Of a stretch of DNA of 64,000 bases, positions 52,922-62,492 are shown in pieces. Source of the DNA: Haloactinospora alba (GTDB lineage Bacteria; Actinomycetota; Actinomycetes; Streptosporangiales; Streptosporangiaceae); the NCBI RefSeq assembly GCF_006717075.1, contig NZ_VFQC01000003.1, positions 62,001 to 126,000 on the forward strand, in the 5' to 3' direction. The notes under the pieces are model-generated. The model saw only the letters and a list, made by a program, of their open reading frames with translations, searched no databases and had not been told where the DNA came from. The translations under genes were made by a program, and so were the position numbers. Every line of letters starts with the position of its first letter. Within the stretch, counting starts at the first letter, position 1.

Positions 52922-53866
52922 ATGGTCAGTGCCGCTCTGCTCACCACCATCGCGGTCGGCTGCCTGATCGCCGCGGCACGGCTCCGCAGGGCGTCATGGC
53001 CGCTACGCGGCCCCTACGTCGCCGTCATCGCCTGGCAGGCGCTCGGTCTGGCGTGGGGCATCTCCACCATCGGAGCGCTGCTGGCGTTCGGCCTCGCCCC
53101 CTACGGCCAGGGGGTGGTCAACGGCCTGATCGCGCTGGCCCGCGACGCCTTCAGCCACGGTTTCTACCTGTCCGGGCTCGCCGACACCCCGTTCGGCGCC
53201 ACACAGGTGGCGGCGATCGTGCTCGCCTTCGGACTCGCCACCCTGCTGTTCTACGGGATCGTGGTGTCGACCGTGCACGTGCTGCGGACCCGGCGGCGCC
53301 ACCACAACCTGCTCACCCTCGTCGCCCGCGACGACCCGGACGTTCCCGGGGCCCGCGTCCTCGACCACCCCACGGCCGCCGCCTACTGCCTTCCCGGGGT
53401 GCTGCGCTCGCAGGTCGTGGTCAGCGCCGGCGCGCTGGAGGTCCTGGAACGCAGCGAACTCGCCGCGGTACTCGCCCACGAGCACGCCCACCTGCGACAG
53501 CGCCACGACCTGGTGCTGCTGCCGTTCTCCTCGCTCAAACGCGCCCTGCCGCGCGTGCGGCTGGTCGAGACGTGGTACCGGGCCGTGTCCCTGCTCATCG
53601 AGATGTGCGCCGACGACCAGGCGCTGCGGGAACGGTCCCGCAGCGAGCTCGCGAGCGCTCTCATGCGGTTCGGCACGGCCGGCAACACCTCGGTGCCCGC
53701 CGGCGCGATGGGGGCCGCCACCACCGAACGCCCCGAGGTCGTCACCCGCGTCTCCCGCCTGGTCCACCCCCGCGAGGGCCTCTCCCGGACGGCCGCCGCC
53801 GCGGTGCTCGCCTCCGCCTCCGTCCTGATGGTCACAACCCTGTCGCTGTGGCACCTGCCGCTGTGA
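52922..53866 (+). CDS. M56-family (BlaR1-like) membrane metallopeptidase
   Basis: 314 residues with several membrane helices and the zinc motif His186-Glu-His-Ala-His190 (LAHEHAHLRQRHDLV), then CADDQALR. No penicillin-binding sensor domain follows, so it is the short type. Presumed to inactivate the BlaI-type repressor on signal. Confidence 0.92.
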   Translation: MVSAALLTTIAVGCLIAAARLRRASWPLRGPYVAVIAWQALGLAWGISTIGALLAFGLAPYGQGVVNGLIALARDAFSHGFYLSGLADTPFGATQVAAIVLAFGLATLLFYGIVVSTVHVLRTRRRHHNLLTLVARDDPDVPGARVLDHPTAAAYCLPGVLRSQVVVSAGALEVLERSELAAVLAHEHAHLRQRHDLVLLPFSSLKRALPRVRLVETWYRAVSLLIEMCADDQALRERSRSELASALMRFGTAGNTSVPAGAMGAATTERPEVVTRVSRLVHPREGLSRTAAAAVLASASVLMVTTLSLWHLPL

Positions 53867-54018
53867 TCAGTCCCGGAATCACCGCGCCCCTCCCGGTCGT
53901 TGCCCCGGGTACGGCGCCGGCGGGCACGATCACGCGCCGCCGAACGTTCCTCCGGAACGAGGGGCCGGCCGCCCGGCCCCGCCAGTGACCGCTCGTCCGT
54001 AAGGTTGGGAGCCTCCCC

Positions 54019-54318
54019 GTGGCCGCAGCATCGTTCTTCGGGTCCCTCTGGATACTCATCTACATAGCGATCTTCGTGGCGAGCCTGTACGCCCTCGTCG
54101 ACGCGGCACGCACCCCCGCCGAGGCGTTCCCCGCCATGGACAAGCAGACGAAGAAACTATGGCTGATCCTGCTCGGCGTGGGGACCTTCATCTCGTTGAG
54201 CGCCGTCCTCGCCGGACAGCGGATGTTCGTGTTCCTGGCCCTCATCGCCGCCCTGATCTACCTCCTCGACGTCCGGCCCGCCGTGAGCGGGATCAGGCGC
54301 TCCGACGGCCGCTGGTGA
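54019..54318 (+). CDS. DUF2516 membrane protein
   Basis: 99 residues from a GTG with GGGAG upstream. Two or three helices (SLWILIYIAIFVASLYALVD, KLWLILLGVGTFISLSAVLA, RMFVFLALIAALIYLLDV), then a polar tail. Conserved in actinobacteria, function unknown. Its 3' half overlaps the opposite-strand gene that ends at 54157. Confidence 0.88.
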   Translation: MAAASFFGSLWILIYIAIFVASLYALVDAARTPAEAFPAMDKQTKKLWLILLGVGTFISLSAVLAGQRMFVFLALIAALIYLLDVRPAVSGIRRSDGRW

Positions 54319-56601
54319 CCCGGGCCGCGGCGCCGCCACGAGCGCGCTGCACACCGCCAGCGCGTCCCGGTAGGCGGGGTCGCCGGTGTAGTCCGAATGG
54401 CCCGCCACGTCGGGATACACCGCCTCCCCGGCCGGGACGTCGTAGCAGCGCGGGTCCGGGAGCGGCGCCTCGACGGCGACCGTGCTGAGCCGCCCCCCGC
54501 TCCGCACCCGGACGGGACCCCCGATGCTGTCGGTGCGCCGCCACAGGTTGCGCCACTGGGCCACCCCGTCGGCGACGGAGGCCAGCGCGCCCGGGTGGAA
54601 ACAGGCCGGGAAGTAGCGCGTGTAGAGCCGGTACAGCGGTGAACCGTGCGTGAGCAGCGCGACCCGGCGGGAACACTCGTCCGGAAGCTGCCACACCGCG
54701 GCCGCGGCCAGCACGGAACCCTGCGAGTGCCCGGAGAGCACGACCCCGGTGCCGTGCGCCGCCAGGTGCTGCACCCGCGCCGTGAGCTGGGGGACGGCGC
54801 GTTCCGCGTAGGACGGCGGCGCCAACGGGTGGGCGGAGCGCGGCCAGAACGTGCCGACGTCCCACAGCATCCCCACCGCCCGGCGGGTGGGGCGGTTCTG
54901 GTAGGCGCTGCGCCCCAGCCCGGCCAGAACGGCCAGGAACAGGCCCCCCAGCCACGACCCCACGGTCACCAGGAACGTGACGGCCTCCTGCAACCCCTCA
55001 CCGGCCCGCGCGAGCGCGGACACCGGTCCGCTGACGACGCGTTCGGCCCCGAAGGCCGTCGCGGTGATCTGCCCCGTCAGCGCCGCGTACACACCCAGGA
55101 GGATGAGCGCGACAGCGGGCGACAGGACCGCGACCAGGCACGGCGGCAGGGCCTCGGTCAGACCGCCCCACGCGCGGGCGCGCGCGATCTCGCCCGTGCG
55201 GCGCGCCCGCCGGTCCCGGCCGTACCGGGCGGCCACCACGTCGCGTTCCCGGCGGGTGCGCACCGCCAGCACCACCGCCAGCACCCCCGAGAGCGCCAGT
55301 ACGATCCCCGCCTCCAGCGTGAACGCGAGCTGCAACCACGCGTAGGCGGTGGGCGGGCGCAGCGCCAGACACGCCTCGCCGCCGGAGGAGGGCGGGAAGC
55401 AGCCCCCCAGCCACCCGGCGGTCTGGTACACCACGGCGGCGGAGAACACCCCGCCGAGCAGCGCCCCCAGCACCGCCGTCGCCGGACCGGCCGTCCCGCG
55501 CAGCGGGATGTCGTCGTGCGTCCGGTGGCGGGCGTGCAGCAGGAGCGCGGCGGTGAACAGCACGACCCCGAGCACGCACTGGAACGCGAACACCGCGTTC
55601 AACGCGGTGGAGTGCCCCGGGAGCTCCCCGGACGCCTCCCAGCCCGGGCGCGGCCAGAGCGCGTAGGCCAGCACCCCGGCGAGCAGCACCAGCACCACGG
55701 TGCGTAGTAGAGCGCAGGCGAGGTCCGCGCGGCGGTTCCAGCGCTCGTCGGTTCCGGGGACGAGGACGCTGCCGGTGCAGCAGGCGAGTGCCGCCGCCAG
55801 CGCGCACGCCAACCCCGCACCGGCCGCGGGCGCACCGCGGGACAGGTCGTGGGCCAGCGGCGGTACCAGCAGCAGGACCGCCACCGTCCCCAGCGCCACC
55901 GCGACGTGCGCCGAACGCAGCCGGCCCATGACCGCGCTGTTGCGCCAGAAACCGGGGTGGGAGAGGGGAGCGGTCGCGTGGTGCGTGGGGGTGGCGTCGG
56001 CCGACGCCACCTCGTAGACGCTTCCGGTGCGCCGCGACAGCAGCCACAGCAGCAGCACCGCCGCGAGCGGCAGTACCGTGCCGGCCGCGAGGGACCGCCC
56101 GGGTGTGGCCAGCGGCGCGTCCGGACGGGACAGGAAACCCAGCCAGGGGCGGAGTTCGGCGCACGCCCGCCCGGCGCCGCCGCACTGCCAGGCGACCAGG
56201 TCCATGCCCACCCCGGCCGCCGCCAGGGTCAGCAGCGCGGTCAGGCTCAGTGCCAGCAACCGCACCGCCGTCCCGTAGGCACCGTCGGCCATCCGAGAAG
56301 CCAGCGGGGACTGGGGGCTCGTGTGCCCGGGCCGCATCCAGTAGGCGATGTTGACCAGCATGAACGGGAGCAGCAGCAGCCACAGCGCGCGGGAGGAGCG
56401 CCCTGAGGTCAGGTTGCCCCACGTGTAGATCTCGCGGGGCACACCGGACAGGCTGCGGGTGTCCTCGGGAGGGCGCCACCGGAAGAACCCGGCCAGCCCG
56501 TCCCCGGCGACGCGTTTCGTGGACTCGACGTCGAGCAGTTCCTCGGGGTCACCGCCGCTGACGCCGTGTATCCGCAACACGGCAGCGCGCTCCGCTCGCA
56601 T
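54157..56601 (-). CDS. Large integral membrane protein with C-terminal alpha/beta-hydrolase region
   Basis: 814 residues from the ATG at 56601. It begins RIHGVSGGDPEELL, has ten or more membrane helices in the middle, and a soluble region with GHSQGS (nucleophile) near residue 620. Similar proteins occur in streptomycetes without known function. The last ~54 residues are read from the complement of the DUF2516 gene, so the true end may have been extended by loss of a stop. Confidence 0.75.
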   Translation of the reverse strand: MRAERAAVLRIHGVSGGDPEELLDVESTKRVAGDGLAGFFRWRPPEDTRSLSGVPREIYTWGNLTSGRSSRALWLLLLPFMLVNIAYWMRPGHTSPQSPLASRMADGAYGTAVRLLALSLTALLTLAAAGVGMDLVAWQCGGAGRACAELRPWLGFLSRPDAPLATPGRSLAAGTVLPLAAVLLLWLLSRRTGSVYEVASADATPTHHATAPLSHPGFWRNSAVMGRLRSAHVAVALGTVAVLLLVPPLAHDLSRGAPAAGAGLACALAAALACCTGSVLVPGTDERWNRRADLACALLRTVVLVLLAGVLAYALWPRPGWEASGELPGHSTALNAVFAFQCVLGVVLFTAALLLHARHRTHDDIPLRGTAGPATAVLGALLGGVFSAAVVYQTAGWLGGCFPPSSGGEACLALRPPTAYAWLQLAFTLEAGIVLALSGVLAVVLAVRTRRERDVVAARYGRDRRARRTGEIARARAWGGLTEALPPCLVAVLSPAVALILLGVYAALTGQITATAFGAERVVSGPVSALARAGEGLQEAVTFLVTVGSWLGGLFLAVLAGLGRSAYQNRPTRRAVGMLWDVGTFWPRSAHPLAPPSYAERAVPQLTARVQHLAAHGTGVVLSGHSQGSVLAAAAVWQLPDECSRRVALLTHGSPLYRLYTRYFPACFHPGALASVADGVAQWRNLWRRTDSIGGPVRVRSGGRLSTVAVEAPLPDPRCYDVPAGEAVYPDVAGHSDYTGDPAYRDALAVCSALVAAPRPGSPAAVGAPDPAHGGPDVEEVDQGGDEGQEHEHPLSGEDGAQRDEGPHAEQDQP

Positions 56602-56643
56602 GCGCGTGATTCTCGCATCCGGGAGAGCTGTCCACACCCCCTG

Positions 56644-57555
56644 CTATCGCAGCAGTTCGTCGTTGGACACGGCCCACGTGTTGCACGCTCCGGGCGCCTG
56701 CTTCTCCATCCCCGTGTGCAGCCACAGCCTGCTGTTGTCGGGGTTGCCGTGGGTGCGCTCCCCGGGCGGGGCGTCCTCCTCGTCGGCCGTGGCCGCGGCG
56801 TCCTCCAGCACGGCCTCCCGGTCGGCGTCGTCGAGGGGGTAGCTGACCTCGACCGCGCCGAGGAACGCGCCGGACAGGCAGTTGGCCTGCAGCTCGCTCT
56901 TGCGCGTCCAGGCGCTCTGCTCCGCCGGGTCGTCCTCGCGGCGGCGCTGCTCGTGGTAGTACTCCAGCAGCCCCGCCTCGCCCTGCACGTGGTGGGCGTA
57001 CTCGTGGGCGAGCAGCGAGGCGTAGACGGCGCTGTTCTCCTCCCCGCCCCACTTCTCCGCGACGTCGGCGGTGCCGATGTAGACCGTCTGGTCGGTGCGG
57101 CAGTAGAACGCGCCGGCGGAGGAGGGGTAGTCCCGGCAGGGGCTGGTTCCGGGCTCGGTCCAGAAACCGCGGCCGGGTGGCTCGAACGAGATCCCCGCCT
57201 TGGCGAACTGGGCCGACCAGGTGTCGTCCAGGCAGTCGGCGACGGTGGTCAGGAAGCGCTCCATCGAGCCGGGGTCGTCCACCTCGAGGTCGGGAGCGGG
57301 GCAGGGCAGCGGGGAGAGGCGGCCCGTGCTGTACAGCGGGTTGGTCACCAGCGCCCGGGCCCCGGAGGGCCGCTGCGTGTCCGCCTGTTGCGTGGGAGAG
57401 CCGGAACCGCCCTTCGGACCCGCGCCCGCCTCCGTGGCCTCCTCTCCATCCGGTCGGCCGTTACCGGAGGACGCGGTCCACGCCAGCCCGGAGAGGGCGA
57501 GGACGAGCACGCAGAGGGCGGCGTAGAGCGCCGCGCGGCGTCGTGTCGGAGTCAA
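56644..57555 (-). CDS. Neutral zinc metallopeptidase, copy 1
   Basis: 303 residues from a TTG overlapping the previous stop. One N-terminal helix (RAALYAALCVLVLALSGLAW), then an exported domain with LLAHEYAHHVQGEAGLLEY (HEXXH) and ELQANCLSGAFLGA. YpfJ/KPN_00273-like family. A tandem duplicate of the next gene upstream. Probably outside the membrane. Confidence 0.88.
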   Translation of the reverse strand: MTPTRRRAALYAALCVLVLALSGLAWTASSGNGRPDGEEATEAGAGPKGGSGSPTQQADTQRPSGARALVTNPLYSTGRLSPLPCPAPDLEVDDPGSMERFLTTVADCLDDTWSAQFAKAGISFEPPGRGFWTEPGTSPCRDYPSSAGAFYCRTDQTVYIGTADVAEKWGGEENSAVYASLLAHEYAHHVQGEAGLLEYYHEQRRREDDPAEQSAWTRKSELQANCLSGAFLGAVEVSYPLDDADREAVLEDAAATADEEDAPPGERTHGNPDNSRLWLHTGMEKQAPGACNTWAVSNDELLR

Positions 57556-58523
57556 TCGACCAGGTCCCTCCCGGCCTTCCAGGTGTCACAGGCAGCCGGG
57601 TCCCTGCGGTCCATACCGTGCGCTGTCCACAGCTTCCCGTTCTCCGGGGAGCCGTGCGTGCGCTCCCCGGTGTCGTAGTCCCCGCGGCGCTGCGCGTCGG
57701 CGAGGACGTTCTCCCGCTCCGCGGCGCCGATGGGGTAGGAGTCGGCGACCGTCCCCAGGAACGCGCCGCCGAGGCAGTTCGCCTGCAGTTCACTGCGCCG
57801 CGTCAACCGCTCCTGCTTCGTGTCCTCGGACTCCTGGCGCCGCTGCTCGTGGAAGTAGTCCAGGATCCCCGCCTCGCCCTGCACGTGGTGGGCGTACTCG
57901 TGGCTGAGCAGGAACGTGTACGTCTCCGGGTCCGTACTCTCCCCGGAGTTCTCCACGATGTCGTCCACGCCGAGGTACAGGCCCTCGTTGGCCTGGCAGT
58001 AGAACGCCGCCGTGTTGCGCATCGGGTAGTTCCCGCACGGGCTCTTGCCCGAGGCGTACCAGTAGATCCGGTCCGGCGGCTCGAACCCCGCCTCCGTGTG
58101 GGAGAACTGCTCCCGCCACGCCTCGTCGAGACAGTCGGTCACCCGGTGCAGGAACCGCTCCATCGACTCCTCGTCGTCCGGGTCGAGCCCGGGCGCCTCA
58201 CAGGTGACCTCCGCCAGCTGCCCCGTGGTGTACAGCGGGTTCGCGGTGAGGACCTCGGAGCCGCTACCGGTGCCGGGTGGCGGCCCCTCGGAGCTGCCGC
58301 CGCCAGCCCTCCGGTCCACCGGCTCCGGAAGCGGCTGCTCGGGGGAGAACAGAGTGGAGAAACTCACGAACCCCGCCAGGCCGACCGCTGTCAGCCCGGT
58401 GAGCACGACCACCGTGATTCCGATGTCGAGGCGCGGGCGCGGACTGCTCCTGCGGGAAAGGTTCGGGTGCGCGAGCCGCGCGCTCCCCTCCTCACCCGTG
58501 GCGGCACGCTTGCGTTCGGCCAT
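57552..58523 (-). CDS. Neutral zinc metallopeptidase, copy 2
   Basis: 323 residues from the ATG at 58523. Same architecture: basic N-terminus, one helix (DIGITVVVLTGLTAVGLAGF), LLSHEYAHHVQGEAGILDY and ELQANCLGGAFLG. Both copies have matched cysteines (SPCxxYP, AFYC). Overlaps the next gene by a stop/start junction. Confidence 0.9.
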   Translation of the reverse strand: MAERKRAATGEEGSARLAHPNLSRRSSPRPRLDIGITVVVLTGLTAVGLAGFVSFSTLFSPEQPLPEPVDRRAGGGSSEGPPPGTGSGSEVLTANPLYTTGQLAEVTCEAPGLDPDDEESMERFLHRVTDCLDEAWREQFSHTEAGFEPPDRIYWYASGKSPCGNYPMRNTAAFYCQANEGLYLGVDDIVENSGESTDPETYTFLLSHEYAHHVQGEAGILDYFHEQRRQESEDTKQERLTRRSELQANCLGGAFLGTVADSYPIGAAERENVLADAQRRGDYDTGERTHGSPENGKLWTAHGMDRRDPAACDTWKAGRDLVD

Positions 58524-58668
58524 GAGCCCGCGTCACCTCCCGGCGTTCGTCAGTCCCCGCGTGGAACCCACCACCGGAGACGATTATGGCGGTTATTGCC
58601 GACACGTGCTGCCTCGGGTGGTTCCCGGGTGGCTCGTGCCGACGGTTCTCCGGGTAGGCTCGCACCCC

Positions 58669-60453
58669 ATGTGGTGGGTTGGCCTCAGACGTTCGGCCGC
58701 GGGCGCGGCCCTCCTCCTCGCGGCGACCGCCTCCGCGGCCGGGGCGAGCGCCGCGGGAGCGTCCCCTTCCTCCGGAGAGAGCTCCGCTCCCGAGTCGCAC
58801 TCCTCCCTGCCCCAGTCGGACCGGGAGGGGGAAACGACCAACGACATCTCGCTGGAACTCGACGGTCAGGGCGTCCTGCACGCCGAGGAGACGATCTCGT
58901 TCGGCGACGACGCCCCCGACACGTTCACCCGGACGTTCGTCACCCGCCAGGCCTACGACACCAACCACGACCGGCGCTACGAACTCTCCGACATCGCGGC
59001 CGCGGGATCCGGGGGGAAACCCGTGCCGGTGGTCACCGAGGAGAAGGGCCGCAAGCTCACCGCCACCATGGACGTCGCCGACAGCGACACCGTGGTGCTG
59101 CGCTACGAGGTGCGCGGGGCCGTGGACGGCGTCGGCGACGGGGTCGAGACGGAGTGGGCCGCCGTCGGGGGGTACAGCTCCGCGGTGGCCGAGACCACCG
59201 TGACCGTGGAGGCCGACGCCCCACCGGTCGCGCTCTCCTGCACGGCGGGCGAACCGCGCAGCTCCATCTACTGCACCTCCTCGGACATGGGCGGACACCA
59301 GGCCCTCGTCGCGCGTTTCCTGCAGACCGACCTGACCCCCGGCGAACGGCTGGAGATCGTGGTCAGCTACCCCTCCGGGACCGCACCCGCCGAGCCCCTG
59401 CTGGAACGGAAGTGGTCGCTGACGTCGGCCTTCGCCGTCACCTCCGCCACCGCCAGCGTCTTCGGCCTGCTCCTGGTGGTCCTGGTCGGCGGACTCGTCG
59501 GGCTGATCCGGCTGCGCGGGCGGGACGAGCGCGCGCTGCGCACCGAGGCCTGCGCCGGGGACAGCGCCCCCGTCACCTCCGACGGTGCCGCTCCGGGCGG
59601 GATGCGGTTCCACCCGCCGGACGGCGTCCACCCGGGCCAGATCGGGACGCTGATCGACGAGCAGGCCGACATCGTGGACATCACCGCCACGGTCGTCGAC
59701 CTCGCGGTCCGGGGGTACTTCACCATCCACGAGCTGGAACACGAGCACTTCACCTCGGTGGACTGGCAACTGGAGAAGCGGCCGGGGCCGTTCGACGACA
59801 CACCCCTGGCCTACGAGCGCCTCCTGCTGGACGCGCTGTTCCACGGCCGGGACCGGGTGCGACTGTCCGACCTGGGCAGCGGCGAGTTCCCGAAGCGGCT
59901 GGCCCGGGTGCGCGAGGAGCTCTACCGGGACATGGTGCGGCTGCGGTGGTTCTCCCGCCGCCCCAATCTGGAACGCAACCGGTGGGCGACGGCGGGCATC
60001 GCCCTCACCGCCGCCGGGGTGGCGCTGACCGTGCTCCTGGCGATCTACACCCAGGCCGCGTTCACCGGTCTGGCGGTGATCATCGCCGGGGCCGCGGTGA
60101 CGGTGGGCGCGCAGTACATGCCCGCCAAAACCCGGCAGGGCAGCGTGGTCTTCGCCCACACCATGGGGTTCCGCGCCTACCTGCTGGGCGCCGACGCGGA
60201 ACGGGTGCCGGCGGGGTGCCGGGTGCAGCTGTTCTCCCACTACCTCCCGTACGCGATCATCTTCGACAACGTGGAGCGGTGGGCGAACGTCCTGGCCTCG
60301 GCGGGGTCGGACGAGATGGGCGAGGACGCGCTCCCCTGGTACGTCGGGCCCGCGCAGTGGCGGATGGCGGACTTCGCCGACTCCATCAAGTCGTTCACCG
60401 TCACGCTGACCGGCGTCCTGTCCAACACCCGCCAGTTCCCCGCGCTGGGGTGA
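58669..60453 (+). CDS. DUF2207 membrane protein
   Basis: 594 residues from the ATG at 58669. Signal peptide (RRSAAGAALLLAATASAAGA), an exported beta domain (ISLELDGQGVLHAEETISFG), one helix near 262-285, a cytoplasmic winged-helix-like region (YFTIHELEHEHF) and two further helices near 440-490. The C-terminal FAHTMGFRAYLLGADAERV is the DUF2207 hallmark. Divergent from the zinc-peptidase genes. Role unknown. Confidence 0.88.
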   Translation: MWWVGLRRSAAGAALLLAATASAAGASAAGASPSSGESSAPESHSSLPQSDREGETTNDISLELDGQGVLHAEETISFGDDAPDTFTRTFVTRQAYDTNHDRRYELSDIAAAGSGGKPVPVVTEEKGRKLTATMDVADSDTVVLRYEVRGAVDGVGDGVETEWAAVGGYSSAVAETTVTVEADAPPVALSCTAGEPRSSIYCTSSDMGGHQALVARFLQTDLTPGERLEIVVSYPSGTAPAEPLLERKWSLTSAFAVTSATASVFGLLLVVLVGGLVGLIRLRGRDERALRTEACAGDSAPVTSDGAAPGGMRFHPPDGVHPGQIGTLIDEQADIVDITATVVDLAVRGYFTIHELEHEHFTSVDWQLEKRPGPFDDTPLAYERLLLDALFHGRDRVRLSDLGSGEFPKRLARVREELYRDMVRLRWFSRRPNLERNRWATAGIALTAAGVALTVLLAIYTQAAFTGLAVIIAGAAVTVGAQYMPAKTRQGSVVFAHTMGFRAYLLGADAERVPAGCRVQLFSHYLPYAIIFDNVERWANVLASAGSDEMGEDALPWYVGPAQWRMADFADSIKSFTVTLTGVLSNTRQFPALG

Positions 60454-60495
60454 CAGCGTCCGCTTCGATCGGAGAGAGGGACCCGAAGAGTACGG

Positions 60496-61266
60496 ATGTG
60501 GGACACGGCCGTGGAAGCACTGAAGTGGTCCGCGGCGGCCGCGATATGGCTGCTGGTGGTGGTGCGCGTGTACCAGGCCGTCGGCGGCCCGGTGCCGCGC
60601 GTGCTGCGCAGGTCCGCGCGGGCCGCGGACGAGCTTCCCGAGCACCGCGTCAACGAGACGCGGTCCCGGTTCCGCGAGGCGTTGCGGCAGGGCCGGGTGG
60701 AAACGTCGTTCCCCGCGGGAACGGCGCGGATGCCGTTCGCCAGCGTCCAGGAGATCGCCCGGGAGTACGGTTACCGGTTCCGCACCGATGTCATGCCGGC
60801 CAACGGCGGAGGGAAGCGCTGGGTGTTCCGGCTCGAGCTTCCCTCCCTGCGGGAGGTGCGTGAGGCCCCCGAGATCGCGGACCTGCGGGAGCGGGAACGT
60901 GAACGCTGGCCCGAGGACCCGTTCACCCGCCGGTGGCAGGACCGGCACACGCTTGCGGCCAACCGGGCCCAGCGCGCCATCAACCGCTGGAACGGGTTGA
61001 TGCTGATTCCCGGGCTGTTCCTGGCGCTCTTCTCCCCGGGGTTCATGCTGTCCGGGGTGTCCACAGCGGCGTTCGTGGTGCTGCTGGCGGTGGGGTGCTC
61101 CATGGTGGGGAGCGCCGTCGTCGCGATCGTGCGGCTGGCGCGGCGCAAGAAGGCGCACGAGACCAAGGGGAGAACGCTCTACCACGAGCTCGGGAGCGCT
61201 CTCGTGTGGCGCCGGCTGCACCCCGACCGGACCGGGGAACCCGCGGCCGGGAACGTACGAACCTAG
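60496..61266 (+). CDS. Hypothetical membrane protein
   Basis: 256 residues. N-terminal helix (WSAAAAIWLLVVVRVYQAVG), a charged central part (LRERERERWPEDPFTRRWQD), then two helices (LMLIPGLFLALFSPGFMLS, AAFVVLLAVGCSMVGSAVVA) and a basic tail. Starts 42 bp after the DUF2207 gene and probably shares its transcript. No family recognised. Confidence 0.7.
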   Translation: MWDTAVEALKWSAAAAIWLLVVVRVYQAVGGPVPRVLRRSARAADELPEHRVNETRSRFREALRQGRVETSFPAGTARMPFASVQEIAREYGYRFRTDVMPANGGGKRWVFRLELPSLREVREAPEIADLRERERERWPEDPFTRRWQDRHTLAANRAQRAINRWNGLMLIPGLFLALFSPGFMLSGVSTAAFVVLLAVGCSMVGSAVVAIVRLARRKKAHETKGRTLYHELGSALVWRRLHPDRTGEPAAGNVRT

Positions 61267-61320
61267 ACTCCGCGGCGGGAGCCGCGGCATCACCAGCGGA
61301 ACAACGGAGGAAGGACGACG

Positions 61321-61746
61321 ATGCGGGCGGTCGCGCAGCGGGTCAGCCGGGCCAGTGTGACGGTGGAGGGCGAGGTGGTCGGTGAGATCGCCGAACCGGG
61401 ACTGCTGGCGCTGGTCGGCGCCACCCACACCGACACTGACGCGGAGGCCCGGAAAATGGCCGCGAAACTGTGGAAGCTGCGCATCCTGGACGGTGAGCGG
61501 TCCTGCTCGGACATCGGCGCCCCGCTACTGGTCGTCAGCCAGTTCACCCTCTACGGCGACACCCGCAAGGGACGCCGCCCCACCTGGCACGCGGCGGCCC
61601 CCGGCCCGGTGGCCGAACCCCTGGTCGACACGGTCGTCAAGGAGTTGCGGGAACTGGGCGCACCCGTGCGGACCGGCGCGTTCGGCGCGCAGATGTCGGT
61701 GGAGCTAACCAACGAGGGCCCGTTCACCGTCCTCGTGGAGGTGTGA
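61321..61746 (+). CDS. dtd: D-aminoacyl-tRNA deacylase
   Basis: Hydrolyses D-amino acids from mischarged tRNA. 141 residues: [35 protein letters not shown] and the C-terminal NEGPFT (variant of NxGPvT). Complete and typical in length. ATG has GGAGGAAGG upstream. Confidence 0.94.
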   Translation: MRAVAQRVSRASVTVEGEVVGEIAEPGLLALVGATHTDTDAEARKMAAKLWKLRILDGERSCSDIGAPLLVVSQFTLYGDTRKGRRPTWHAAAPGPVAEPLVDTVVKELRELGAPVRTGAFGAQMSVELTNEGPFTVLVEV

Positions 61747-61785
61747 CCCGGTACCGGACACGCGGGGGAGCGTCCGGTACCGGGT
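61746..61785. terminator. Bidirectional terminator between dtd and phoP
   Basis: Perfect 14-bp stem ACCCGGTACCGGAC / GTCCGGTACCGGGT with a 12-nt loop between convergent genes. Confidence 0.8.
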
Positions 61786-61790
61786 GGGGA

Positions 61791-62492
61791 CTACTCCGCC
61801 GTGGCGGTGACCGGTTCGAACTTGTAGCCCAGGCCGCGGACGGTCACGATGAACTGCGGGTCGCCCGGGTCGTGCTCGATCTTGGCGCGCAACCGTTTGA
61901 CGTGCACATCCAGGGTCTTGGTGTCCCCGACGTAGTCGGCGCCCCACACCCGGTCGATGAGCTGCATCCGGGTCAGCACCCGGCCGGCGTTGCGCAGCAG
62001 CACCTCGAGAAGCTCGAACTCCTTGAGGGGAAGCTGGACGTCCTCCCCCCGGACGGTCACCACGTGGCGCTCCACGTCCATGCGCACCGGGCCCGCCTCC
62101 ATCGTCCCGGGCAGGTCCTCCTCCTCGTCGTCACCGCGGCGCCGCAGTACCGCCCGGATGCGGGCCACGAGCTCGCGGGAGGAGAAGGGTTTGGTCACGT
62201 AGTCGTCCGCGCCCAGCTCCAGGCCGACGACCTTGTCGATCTCGGAGTCCTTGGCCGTGAGCATGATCACCGGCACGTTGGACTTCTGCCGTAGGGTGCG
62301 GCACACCTCGGTCCCGGAGAGTCCCGGAAGCATCAGGTCGAGCAGCACCAGGTCCGCTCCTGTGCGGTCGAACGTCTCCAGCGCCTCCGTCCCGGTCTGG
62401 GCCACCGCGACCTCGAACCCCTCTTTGCGCAGCATGTACGACAGGGCATCGCTGTAGGATTCCTCGTCTTCGACGACGAGTACGCGCGTCAC
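61791..62492 (-). CDS. phoP: Response regulator PhoP/RegX3 (phosphate)
   Basis: 233 residues from the GTG at 62492. Receiver with EDEE and phospho-acceptor Asp52 (VLLDLMLPGLSG), winged helix with LPLKEFELLEVLLRNAGRVL and VKRLRAKIEHDPG. It would bind the PHO boxes found before pstS and phoU. GTGA overlap with the sensor kinase gene shows co-translation. Confidence 0.94.
   Translation of the reverse strand: MTRVLVVEDEESYSDALSYMLRKEGFEVAVAQTGTEALETFDRTGADLVLLDLMLPGLSGTEVCRTLRQKSNVPVIMLTAKDSEIDKVVGLELGADDYVTKPFSSRELVARIRAVLRRRGDDEEEDLPGTMEAGPVRMDVERHVVTVRGEDVQLPLKEFELLEVLLRNAGRVLTRMQLIDRVWGADYVGDTKTLDVHVKRLRAKIEHDPGDPQFIVTVRGLGYKFEPVTATAE

Noticed and set aside
58492-61428. 978-codon minus-strand frame across the DUF2207 region
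   Set aside because: It covers the complement of two genes with clear families and has biased Gly/Arg/His composition.
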